From Candidatus Protochlamydia sp. (GTDB taxonomy: Bacteria > Chlamydiota > Chlamydiia > Chlamydiales > Parachlamydiaceae), in the NCBI GenBank assembly GCA_013695355.1, contig JACDAQ010000035.1, positions 1-55,715 of the forward strand: a stretch of DNA of 55,715 nt. Direction: 5' to 3'. Below, one piece after another: positions 27,097-35,397 of the stretch (positions are counted from its first letter, which is position 1; each line of letters opens with the position of its first letter). The translations under genes and the position numbers were made by a program. The notes under the pieces were generated by a model. That model saw only the letters and a list, made by a program, of their open reading frames with translations. It searched no databases and had not been told where the DNA came from.

Positions 27097-28050
27097 TTGA
27101 ACTCATTACCCGCAAATCATGCAGGAAATCAAATTAAAAATAAAATTGAAGCACGGAATCGCTTAACCTTAAAACATCATTCCAGACAAGTGCAAACTCT
27201 CAATGGTAAAATTGATAAGATTGTCAATACTCAAAATGTCGGTCTATCTGTAAAAGAGAAGGAAAATATAGCAAATGAAAATTATAAAAGATTAATAGAA
27301 GAAGAAAATCAAAAGAAATTACAACTTCCATTAAAAAAAACCGCAAAAAATAAAAAACAAAATATTAATAATAGTTTAAAAACCCAAATTACAGAAAAAA
27401 AAGTAATAAAAAAAATTTCCCTGCTTAACTTGATCGAAGAACAAGCAGTTTCAATTTCTGAAACTGAAAAAATTTCAAAATTTGCCTTAAATTTTTGCAG
27501 TAATTCATGGAGATGCCAGGAGCATTCCCGCATCAAAAGATGGCAAATTAGCGATCCGCAAATCATTCGCGGCTTTAAAGATTGGGACCAAAATGGGCAG
27601 CCAATCAACCGTTATCAATACATGGATGATGCAAAGGTCATGGAACAGCGCGCACGCCATTTTTTGCCAGGGACCGAACGTTTATTAAACGAAAATTACC
27701 GTTCCATTTATACTTATCCAATCGAACGGGGAGTAGCAATGCATGCCCAGCTCATCTTCAATCAGACAACCTATAAAGGAGTTCTCAAAATAGGGGTCGA
27801 CATAAACAATATTGTATTTCATAAATACTTTGAAGATGAAAATATCGAAATTTCTGAACAAAATCTTTCTGTAATTGAAAAGAAAATAGAGAGGGAAGAA
27901 AAGGAAGAATCAAAAGAATGGTGCACTAAAGATGAATTTATTTTAGATATTTCAAAGACTGGAATTTTACAATTTCACTACGGTGCCCATGACCTACACA
28001 TTTTTCCTATCGACCAGATTCTATTCAATGAAGAACTTAGAAACCTTTAA
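27097..28050 (+). CDS. Hypothetical protein, start uncertain or frameshifted (317 aa)
   Basis: I do not recognise this protein. Residues 1-130 are basic and helical; residues about 150-235 look folded (RIKRWQISDPQIIRGFKDWD, LPGTERLLNENYRSIYTYP, GVLKIGVDINNIVFHKYF). The only start in frame is a TTG without a convincing ribosome binding site. An ATG at 26972 with AAGGATA upstream opens a 37-codon frame that would run into this one if a single A were added to the AAA near 27077. So the gene may really begin at 26972 and carry a one-base deletion. It lies between the two cytochrome c maturation genes and ends 1 base before the convergent hydrolase gene. Function unknown. Confidence 0.6.
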   Translation: MNSLPANHAGNQIKNKIEARNRLTLKHHSRQVQTLNGKIDKIVNTQNVGLSVKEKENIANENYKRLIEEENQKKLQLPLKKTAKNKKQNINNSLKTQITEKKVIKKISLLNLIEEQAVSISETEKISKFALNFCSNSWRCQEHSRIKRWQISDPQIIRGFKDWDQNGQPINRYQYMDDAKVMEQRARHFLPGTERLLNENYRSIYTYPIERGVAMHAQLIFNQTTYKGVLKIGVDINNIVFHKYFEDENIEISEQNLSVIEKKIEREEKEESKEWCTKDEFILDISKTGILQFHYGAHDLHIFPIDQILFNEELRNL

Positions 28051-28051
28051 T

Positions 28052-28786
28052 TTAAAACAATTCTTTAAAGAACAACTTCATTGCTTCCCACGAGCGGGCA
28101 TTTGCTTTGGGCTCAAAGTAAAGGCCGCTCGCTTTTTTATTCTGCTCAGGATTAGTAAAAGAGTGCCCTGCTAATCCATAAGTATTGAATTGCCAATCGA
28201 CCTGAGCATCTGTCAATTCTTTTTGCAGGTTGACAATGTCGTTATTTGTGACAAGAGGGTCCTGATATCCATGTAAAAATAGGGCTGCTCCTTTAATAGA
28301 TGGTGCAATAGGCACCGGCTTAGCTACTACATCGCCTAAATGATTTCCCAAAACTCCATGAAAACTCACAATCCCTTTTACATCAGCTCCGCTGCGCAGC
28401 AATTCGAGGATCATCAATCCTCCGAAACAAAAACCAATACCGCCAATTTGGTTAGAATCGACATGGGGCTGTGCACAAAGGCATTCAAAAGCCGCAATAA
28501 TTCTGCTTTGCAATAAAGCCCGCTGGATGAATAGAGGCTGGGTTAACCCTGCTGCCTCCTCAGGCCCTGCAGCGACTTTGCCATTTCCATATTGATCAAC
28601 CGCGAATGCTGCGTAGCCTAGTCCAGCGACCTCCCTTGCTTTTTGGCAGGCAAATTCATCTCTTCCAAGCCAGGTTGGAGCGACTAGAATAGCAGGAAGC
28701 TTTTTTTCAGGAGCATTTTCCGGATAGGCCAAATAACCTCTAAATTCAACAGATCCTGCTTGATAATTAATTTCTTGATGATTCAT
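28052..28786 (-). CDS. Dienelactone hydrolase family protein
   Basis: An alpha/beta hydrolase of 244 residues. The nucleophile elbow is GFCFGG, with a Cys nucleophile as in dienelactone hydrolases, and the catalytic His lies in AGHSFTNP; an Asp near GYQDPLV is the likely third residue. N-terminal sequence EFRGYLAYPENAPEKKLPA and QEINYQAGS fits the family start. There is no signal peptide, so it is cytoplasmic. The natural substrate of such enzymes in bacteria is rarely known. It is convergent with the 27097-28050 gene and divergent from the CcsA-like gene, with a 42-base gap between starts, so promoters must overlap. Confidence 0.88.
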   Translation of the reverse strand: MNHQEINYQAGSVEFRGYLAYPENAPEKKLPAILVAPTWLGRDEFACQKAREVAGLGYAAFAVDQYGNGKVAAGPEEAAGLTQPLFIQRALLQSRIIAAFECLCAQPHVDSNQIGGIGFCFGGLMILELLRSGADVKGIVSFHGVLGNHLGDVVAKPVPIAPSIKGAALFLHGYQDPLVTNNDIVNLQKELTDAQVDWQFNTYGLAGHSFTNPEQNKKASGLYFEPKANARSWEAMKLFFKELF

Positions 28787-28828
28787 ACCAATCCTTGTTA
28801 TTATACTCTGTTGACAAAAGGTTAAAGT

Positions 28829-30646
28829 GTGTTCAAACTATCAGGCTATATTTTACTCTTATCAACCTGCCTTTGTTTTTTTTTCAACCTTTCATTAACT
28901 GCCCAGGAAGATTTTCCTGTTTTATATAAAGGTAGGTTCCGACCTGCCGATTCCTATGCACGCCTTTGGCTTTACGATCTTTATCAATCCCAAAACATCA
29001 AGGATGACGATCTTTTATTATTTAATGCGAGTTCCACTTCGGCGCTCCAGTGGCTTTTTAAGGTTGATTTAATTGGTTCGGATTCCTTTCAGGATGCTCC
29101 CCTTTTTTGGGCTTCAGGCAAAGTAAGGAAAACTCTTCAGCTCGATTTGTCCCAGAAACGTTTTAGCTTTGCTGTACTTGATGCGGCCATTCAAGCGGGA
29201 AAGCACCCAAATACTGTTTTTAATAAGGAAGTTGAGCAGCTTGCTCATTCTTTGGAGCTTTTTCAATCTCTAAAAAAACCAACCTTACCTTCTAGTTATA
29301 CCAAACGTCTGCTGCAATTGCAGAGCGAATCTTTTTCTCCCGAAAAGATTGAATCGATCTTGGAAAGGGAATTTCCTCCGCTTCAACGCATAAGAATGGC
29401 CAGCCCTCTATTCAAAGCTCTTCCAGGAAAAAATCAGGAGTGGTTCCCCTTAAAAGCCCTTGAACTTGAAGCCTACTCTAAAAAGACTAATCAGCTAAGG
29501 CCCATTGCCAATTTCACGCGTTATTTAGATTCTGATTTTGAGCAGATCCGCAAAATGTATCTTATACTTAAAGCGGAAGTGGAAAATGGCAAAGTAATTC
29601 AAAAACATTTAGATTCTTTAACAACCCTCCTTAAAGAGGCATATGGACACCTGGCCGGTACTGTTCACCAGGAGGCTGAAGGAAAGGCGCTTTATTATCC
29701 TACATTAAAGCAGCTTTGGGCTGAATATCAATATTATCAATATCCGTGGATCAAGTTTTTGATTTTTCTTTACGGAGTTTGCACCCTCCTTTTCATCTGT
29801 TCTTCTACCCTGCAGCTTTCCCAACCCATCAGAAATAGCTTTTTTTGCCTCCTTTTAACCGCCTTCCTCCTTCATACGGCAATGCTTCTATGGAGAGTTT
29901 ACATTTTGCAGCGCCCGCCCGTTTCAAATATGTTTGAAACTGTTATTTATGTACCCTGGATAACTGTTTTTTTCGGCCTTCTTCTGGGATTAGTCAAGCG
30001 TAATACATTGCCCTTCCTGGCCTCATCGCTAGCAACCGTCCTCCTGCTTCTTCTTCTTGAATTAACAAGCTTAAACCATAGCCTCGACCAAGTTCAGGCT
30101 GTGCTTGATTCCCAATTCTGGCTCATCATCCATGTCTTAATGGTGGTAGGCAGCTATGGAATTTTTCTTTTAGGTTCGATTTTAGGCCATTTTTATTTAG
30201 CCTTTTCGCTATACTATGCAAGAAAGACCCCTTCCATGCGATTACTAGCCCAGCTAATCCTTCAATCGCTCTATGCAGGAACAACTTTTCTTATTATTGG
30301 AACCCTATTAGGAGGGGTCTGGGCCGCTGAAAGCTGGGGTCGTTTTTGGGATTGGGATCCCAAAGAATCATGGGCCTTTATTTCAATTTGCATCTATTTG
30401 ATCGGAATCCATGCATACCGTTTTCAGAGGATCGGAGATTTCGGCCTTGCTTTTGGCGCAGTTAGCGGATTTTTAGCCATAAGTTTTACTTGGTATGGGG
30501 TAAATTATATTTTAGGGACCGGGCTGCATAGTTATGGTTTTGGGTCTGGTGGAGAAATTTATTACTATTCTTTCTTGCTCGTTGAAATCATATTCCTCTC
30601 TGCTGCCCTTCTCAGTAATACTAAGAAGAGAATCGTAAAAATATAA
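28829..30646 (+). CDS. ccsA: CcsA/ResC-like cytochrome c biogenesis protein (605 aa)
   Basis: Heme-handling membrane protein of System II cytochrome c maturation. It begins with a signal-like hydrophobic segment (about 5-24) and an extracytoplasmic region to about 305, followed by a set of hydrophobic helices. The heme-binding tryptophan-rich motif WGRFWDWDPKESWAF lies at about 502-516, with conserved histidines nearby (HVLMVVGSYG, IGIHAYR, LHSYG). The start is a GTG with AAAAGG upstream. The N-terminal extracytoplasmic half is unusual for short CcsA proteins. It works with the ResB-like protein at 24136; the two genes are on the same strand but separated by 2.3 kb of unrelated genes. Confidence 0.85.
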   Translation: MFKLSGYILLLSTCLCFFFNLSLTAQEDFPVLYKGRFRPADSYARLWLYDLYQSQNIKDDDLLLFNASSTSALQWLFKVDLIGSDSFQDAPLFWASGKVRKTLQLDLSQKRFSFAVLDAAIQAGKHPNTVFNKEVEQLAHSLELFQSLKKPTLPSSYTKRLLQLQSESFSPEKIESILEREFPPLQRIRMASPLFKALPGKNQEWFPLKALELEAYSKKTNQLRPIANFTRYLDSDFEQIRKMYLILKAEVENGKVIQKHLDSLTTLLKEAYGHLAGTVHQEAEGKALYYPTLKQLWAEYQYYQYPWIKFLIFLYGVCTLLFICSSTLQLSQPIRNSFFCLLLTAFLLHTAMLLWRVYILQRPPVSNMFETVIYVPWITVFFGLLLGLVKRNTLPFLASSLATVLLLLLLELTSLNHSLDQVQAVLDSQFWLIIHVLMVVGSYGIFLLGSILGHFYLAFSLYYARKTPSMRLLAQLILQSLYAGTTFLIIGTLLGGVWAAESWGRFWDWDPKESWAFISICIYLIGIHAYRFQRIGDFGLAFGAVSGFLAISFTWYGVNYILGTGLHSYGFGSGGEIYYYSFLLVEIIFLSAALLSNTKKRIVKI

Positions 30647-30804
30647 AGTCTTTATTTTAATTCCCCTATCTCTTATTTAAAAAGATTGAAATAAACTCGA
30701 GTAAAACCCTAGTATTGCGGATCTTTGCCTAAATTTTAAACCTTTCGCGTAAATTAGGCTTCAAAAGGTCGCCACAGATGATATATAAATAAAATGGAAG
30801 TGAC

Positions 30805-31272
30805 ATGAAACATATAAAAAGTGAAAGGCTGAAAAAGCTTGAAACGGAACTCAACGATCTTGAGCAATGGCTAAAGCTTGGCCTTGTCCCCAAAAAAGAT
30901 GTAGAAAAACATAAAGAAGAAATCCATGCTGTCAGAGCAAAAATTGAAGAAGAAAAAGAAAGGCTTCAATTTCTTAAAGAAAGCGGCGAGGCTGAAGAAT
31001 ACATTACTCCAAAACGTGTACCTGGCAGAGCGGGATATAATGATATGCCGACAATACCTGATATCGATATAGGTGAAACCATGGGAGGCACTGAAACAGG
31101 CTTTGACATGGAAACGGAAGCAATCGAGGTGGATAATACGGCAGAAGAACGGGACGAAGAAGATGAAGATGCCGAAAACGAGGAAGAAGAGGAAGAAGAT
31201 GAATCCTATTTCAGCGATAGAAATCGCTGGAGGCGCGGAGGAATCGTAGACCCCGATGCTAACGATTGGTAA
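30805..31272 (+). CDS. Conserved chlamydial acidic coiled-coil protein (155 aa)
   Basis: Residues 1-65 form a helical coiled coil (SERLKKLETELNDLEQWLKL, HKEEIHAVRAKIEEEKERLQ); residues about 105-135 are almost all Glu/Asp; the C-terminus is YFSDRNRWRRGG and then DPDANDW. From memory it resembles C. trachomatis CT053, which also adjoins hemN and sucA. It overlaps hemW by 7 bases (the TTG start of hemW lies inside its last codons), so they are probably translationally coupled. The function of the family is not known to me; an RNA or nucleoprotein role is only a guess from the charge pattern. Confidence 0.75.
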   Translation: MKHIKSERLKKLETELNDLEQWLKLGLVPKKDVEKHKEEIHAVRAKIEEEKERLQFLKESGEAEEYITPKRVPGRAGYNDMPTIPDIDIGETMGGTETGFDMETEAIEVDNTAEERDEEDEDAENEEEEEEDESYFSDRNRWRRGGIVDPDANDW

Positions 31273-32408
31273 GCCCGCAATTAGGCACTAGCCTTTATTT
31301 CCATATTCCTTTTTGTTCAAAAAAATGCGATTACTGCCATTTTTATGTCCTTCCTGATCTGGAGCCGCTTAAAGAACAGCTTTTGACAGGTTTGGAAGCG
31401 GAATGGGAGCTACGGCTCCCCTTCTTAACGGGTAGAAAAATCTTAACTATTTATTTTGGTGGGGGTACTCCCTCTCTTTTTGGGCCTGACCGCATCAGGT
31501 CCATTCTTGAAAAAATTGCCAAAACCCATCCTTTGGATTCCAAGGTAGAAATCACCTTAGAGGTAAATCCTGAAAATGCCCAGCCGCAGCTTATGCAGGC
31601 TTATGCGCAGGCAGGGATTAACCGTGTGAGTTTAGGGATCCAGACCTTGGACAAGGACCTCCTTCTGCAGCTTGGACGCCTTCATAGCCCAAACAAAGCC
31701 CTTCAGGCCGTGTATGATACTCACGCTGCAGGAATAAATAACATCTCAATTGATTTAATGTATGACCTACCAAGACAGAATTTAAACCATTGGGAAAAGA
31801 CATTAAAGCAGATCCAACCCCTTCCACTTTCCCACCTTTCTTTGTACAATTTAACGATCGAGCCTCATACCTTGTTTTTCAAAAAGGAGGCAGAGCTCCG
31901 CCCTTTGCTTCCAGACCAAGATGTTAGCCTGGCAATGTATTCGACCGCCGTGGAACTTTTGGACCGATATGGACTGCCCCAATATGAGATTTCAGCCTTT
32001 GCGAAACCCGGCTTTCATTCGGTGCATAATACTGGATATTGGACAGGAAGGCAGTTCTTAGGCTTCGGCCCTTCGGCTTTCAGTTATTGGGATGAAAAAC
32101 GTTTTCGCAATATTGCCCATTTGGGAAAATACTGCACAGCTTTAAAAGATCATCGATTTCCAGTGGATTTTGAAGAAAAGTTAGAACCTGCTGCTATCCG
32201 TAAAGAGTTATTGGTAATTCAATTGCGTCTATGCAGCGGCGTATCAATGACAGAATTTGAGCAGCGCCATGGAGCATTAAATCAGGAAACGGTTCACACA
32301 TTAGAGCATTTGAAAAAGGAGGGGTTTATCGCCAATCAGGCAAATGTTTGGACCCTTACCAAGAAAGGAATTTTGTTTTACGATACCGTGGCGTCTGACT
32401 TGATCTAG
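31266..32408 (+). CDS. hemW: HemW-like radical SAM heme chaperone
   Basis: A HemN-related radical SAM protein of 380 residues. The cluster motif CSKKCDYC (CxxxCxxC) is at residues 17-24, directly after YFHIPF, and the SAM-binding GGGTPS follows. Other family patterns are RVSLGIQTLD and DLMYDLPRQNLNHW, with a C-terminal HemN-type domain. HemW proteins bind heme and are thought to deliver it, rather than to act as coproporphyrinogen oxidases; such genes are often labelled hemN. The start is a TTG overlapping the preceding gene; no ATG lies near. Heme delivery would fit the cytochrome c maturation genes just upstream. Confidence 0.88.
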   Translation: MVSPQLGTSLYFHIPFCSKKCDYCHFYVLPDLEPLKEQLLTGLEAEWELRLPFLTGRKILTIYFGGGTPSLFGPDRIRSILEKIAKTHPLDSKVEITLEVNPENAQPQLMQAYAQAGINRVSLGIQTLDKDLLLQLGRLHSPNKALQAVYDTHAAGINNISIDLMYDLPRQNLNHWEKTLKQIQPLPLSHLSLYNLTIEPHTLFFKKEAELRPLLPDQDVSLAMYSTAVELLDRYGLPQYEISAFAKPGFHSVHNTGYWTGRQFLGFGPSAFSYWDEKRFRNIAHLGKYCTALKDHRFPVDFEEKLEPAAIRKELLVIQLRLCSGVSMTEFEQRHGALNQETVHTLEHLKKEGFIANQANVWTLTKKGILFYDTVASDLI

Positions 32409-32637
32409 TGCTAGGAATTTAAGGGAAATAGCACTAGTGCTCTTTACAAAAGTTTTACATGCACTAATAACCTGAGTTAATAAGCAAACTTTCAATGCTA
32501 AAACATTACAAGCCTGAAAACTTGAAAGGCAACTTAAATTATTATAATACAACTTGTGAATTAATACTGACGATTTTAATGGACTGGTTTATTTTATTCG
32601 AATATATCTTTCTCCTTTACCTAAGGAGAGTATATCT

Positions 32638-33315
32638 ATGAACTATACATCAAGCATTTCAAGTACACATACATATCATGCAAAATCAGAAATAAACTTT
32701 TTTTTAACTGAAGAAGGTGCTCTTAATGTTACGATAGATACAGAACGACTGCACATACGATCAGTCGAAGCTACAGAAGAAGATTATGACTGTTATACCG
32801 CTTTATTTGGTGATCAAGATGTAATGAGCAAATTTGCTACAGGCCAAACAAAAAGTAGGGAAGAGATAAAAGATAGAATTAAAAATATTTGGGTAAAGCG
32901 CTGACATCAAAATGATCCCTACACTGGCCTAGCAGTTTTTAAAAAGGATACGAATGAATTTCTAGGTCATGTAGTGATTGGACATGGAGATGAACCAGGA
33001 CAATCTGAACTTGCGTATCTATTCATGAAAAATCATTGGGGTAAAGGATTCGGAACAGAAGCTGTAACCGCCCTTGTGAAAGAATATGCCCCAGCAACTG
33101 TCATGGAAGGATATACATTAGAAGGTAAAACGCTTGAAAACATTACGGCAACAGCAAGGTCCGATAATCCTGCCTCTGTGAAAATCTTGGAGAAATTGAA
33201 AATGCATAAAATCGGCGAAGAAGAAAAATATGAATCCTTACGCCAGCATTTCTCGATAAATATAATTGAAGCTTGTGATAATCCGCCAAATGATGCCTTT
33301 TCTTGTCCATTTTAA
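32638..33315 (+). pseudogene. GNAT acetyltransferase gene interrupted by an in-frame TGA
   Basis: Two open stretches lie in the same frame: residues 1-88 (ending IKNIWVKR) and, after a TGA at 32902-32904, a continuation reading HQNDPYTGLAVFKKDTNEFL and onward to 33315. Together they give a GNAT-type N-acetyltransferase of about 225 residues, with the acetyl-CoA-binding-like KNHWGKGFGTEAV. Replacing TGA by TGG (Trp) would restore the gene. A conserved Trp at this point (RW) is plausible for the family. It is either a recent nonsense mutation, a read-through case (the context is TGAC) or a sequencing error. A good ribosome binding site (AAGGAGAG) precedes the start, so the gene was functional recently. 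Confidence 0.75.
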
Positions 33316-33345
33316 AACTTAATTTCCTTCAATCTACCTGCTTTA

Positions 33346-34077
33346 CTATACTAAAGGCTGGGAAGAAAAAAGGAAAATGGCTGGCTTCTTATCGATGTTT
33401 GGAATAGTGCTTTTCTTCCAGCTAGCAACTAGCTGGCACACTACGCCCTGCGTCGGCATGGTTAGGTCCCACGCCACGGCCAACCAAACGTCATCTGGTA
33501 GGACCTCTAAAACAGCTTCTAAGGCTTGCGCATTTCGATAGGGAGCTTCCATAAATATTTGCGTGGCCTGCTCTGTTTTGCTCGTTTGGACAAGATTTTT
33601 AAGTTGGGCCGACCGCTTCGCCGCTTCACGATGTAGATATCCATGGAAAAAAAACTTTTGCGCCGGCAATCCTGAGAGCATTAATGCCATCATAATTGAA
33701 GAGGGCCCCACAAAAGTTTGAACTGCCACCCCTTTTAGCCTGGCGCGATGGACGAGTTTTGAACCTGGATCAGCAATACAGGGCAAACCTGCATCCGATA
33801 CTAGCCCCCACCGCTCCCCTTTTTCTATTGGGTCCAATAGAAAATCAATATGATCATCAGGCGTATGTTCGTTGAATAAAGCGATAGGGATTTCATTTGC
33901 GGGTAGTTTAGTGTCAAAACGCTTCAGATAGCGACGCCCCTCTGCCTCGCTCTCTGCAATCAGCCCGTCTAAGGTACCGACAGCCTTGGCTACGCTAGCA
34001 GGTAAAAAAACTTCGGCATGGCGGTGATCGCCTAACAGGTTGGGCAATAATAAAAGAACGGGTTTTTGACTGGTCAT
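33346..34077 (-). CDS. SAM-dependent methyltransferase of the tetrapyrrole methylase/RsmI superfamily
   Basis: The 243-residue protein has the superfamily hallmarks: VLLLLPNLLGD near the start, IAESEAEGRRYLKRF, GLVSDAGLPCIADPGSKLV (as in RsmI) and FVGPSSIMMALMLSGLPAQ. RsmI methylates 16S rRNA C1402, but this shorter relative belongs to a distinct subgroup and its substrate is not clear. From memory it matches C. trachomatis CT048 (labelled yraL). Its start overlaps the stop of holA by 4 bases (ATGA), so it is coupled to holA. The convergent GNAT pseudogene ends 30 bases away. Confidence 0.85.
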   Translation of the reverse strand: MTSQKPVLLLLPNLLGDHRHAEVFLPASVAKAVGTLDGLIAESEAEGRRYLKRFDTKLPANEIPIALFNEHTPDDHIDFLLDPIEKGERWGLVSDAGLPCIADPGSKLVHRARLKGVAVQTFVGPSSIMMALMLSGLPAQKFFFHGYLHREAAKRSAQLKNLVQTSKTEQATQIFMEAPYRNAQALEAVLEVLPDDVWLAVAWDLTMPTQGVVCQLVASWKKSTIPNIDKKPAIFLFSSQPLV

Positions 34078-35108
34078 GTGTGAACCTTGCTAAGTTTGAT
34101 CATTAATAATTCGACTAATAACGTTTCGTTGCCTTGAGAATTTTTGGCCCTCATTTCAGTTTCATCAATTTCAAGCAATCCTCGACGGAAGGCATTATTG
34201 CCATAAAATTTCACTTGCTGAAGCGTACGGGTTAAAATGGCCCCTTTCATATAAGGAAATTCATCCGCTATATCCTGGGCCGATTTTCCATGCTCCAAAA
34301 GCATCCCGATATGAAATTGGGTCTGAAACTGAGAACGGATCTGCCGAAGCAGGGGGAGAAGAGATTGCCCTTCTTTTAGCAATGCGCAGGCTATATTGAT
34401 GGCAGCAGCTGCATCGCGGCGGAAAATCGCTTCCCCCAATTGCCAGATACTTTCTGCGGCATGCAGCGTACAAATTCTCGCAAAATCCTGAAATGTAATT
34501 TCCCTTTTTTCTCCGACATAGCAAAGCAATTTTTCCATTTCACTGGCCAATAAAGCTTTGTCCAAACCGGTCTGCCTGACAAATTCCTGGATTGTCTGGT
34601 AGGAAACAACTTTGCGTGCTGCTGTTAACTCCTTATTGACCCATTCAATTAAATTTTTTTCCTTTTCCCAAGGCTTTAACTCGGCGGTTTCAAATATAAT
34701 TCCTTCTTTCTCTGCAGCTTTGTAAAATTTGGTTTGCTTGCTCCATCCGGCCGCTGTGATAATAATGTATTGAGAGGAGGGAATTTTTGAAAAATAATTT
34801 TCTAGAAAATCTAAAATAGGCTTTTTGCTTTTTTCAATATTTTGAAGCCAAAAAGCTTGTTTTTTTACAAAGAAGGAGGAGGAATTCAATTCGCTAACGA
34901 GTGTTTCAAGGATAAGCGAGGAGCCATCCATGATCCTTAAGGCAAACGACCGCTCTTCAATAGCGGGAAATACGGCATGGATCACTTTTTCCGCCGGTTC
35001 GCGCAGCTCGCCGGGCTCTTTATTTAAAATAAGATAAAGATGGCTAAAATGGCTAGGGGCTGAGGCTTCAAGGTGTTTTTCAAAAGCTCTACTGTTATCG
35101 TATCTCAC
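34074..35108 (-). CDS. holA: DNA polymerase III delta subunit
   Basis: HolA opens the sliding clamp within the clamp-loader complex. The 344-residue length is right, and family features are visible: an N-terminal domain with HLYLILNKEPGE, a middle part with SKKPILDFLENYF and SQYIIITAAGW, and the C-terminal helical collar with LGEAIFRRDAAAAI, LLPLLRQIRSQF and LLEIDETEMRAKNSQGN. Divergence is strong, as usual for delta subunits. It is followed by a coupled methyltransferase gene; from memory the same pair occurs in Chlamydia (CT047-048). About 290 bases separate it from the divergent OTU gene. Confidence 0.85.
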   Translation of the reverse strand: MRYDNSRAFEKHLEASAPSHFSHLYLILNKEPGELREPAEKVIHAVFPAIEERSFALRIMDGSSLILETLVSELNSSSFFVKKQAFWLQNIEKSKKPILDFLENYFSKIPSSQYIIITAAGWSKQTKFYKAAEKEGIIFETAELKPWEKEKNLIEWVNKELTAARKVVSYQTIQEFVRQTGLDKALLASEMEKLLCYVGEKREITFQDFARICTLHAAESIWQLGEAIFRRDAAAAINIACALLKEGQSLLPLLRQIRSQFQTQFHIGMLLEHGKSAQDIADEFPYMKGAILTRTLQQVKFYGNNAFRRGLLEIDETEMRAKNSQGNETLLVELLMIKLSKVHT

Positions 35109-35397
35109 GGGTTTCTTCTCGCTCAGGTTTCAAAGAGGATAACTCAAGCAAGGAAAAAATTCAACAGCTCTTATTTTTTAGGCTACCTGAAAATATTTAA
35201 AATTAGATCGATACTGTTAATTCAAAATACTAAAATCAACTTTCCCTTTTTCAAACGAATAACTTTTGACAAAAGAAAAAAATCGAAACGACTAGGTTAT
35301 TAGCTTTTAGATAGCTAAAAAAATTTAACAAAAACATCTTTTCTGTTATTAGGTTAAGCCTAACCAGTGTTCAATTTAACCAAACCAAAAGAAAGAT

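Noticed and set aside
32902-32904. Selenocysteine at the in-frame TGA of the GNAT gene
   Set aside because: The site fits Trp in context, GNAT enzymes do not use selenocysteine, and no SECIS-like hairpin is evident just downstream.
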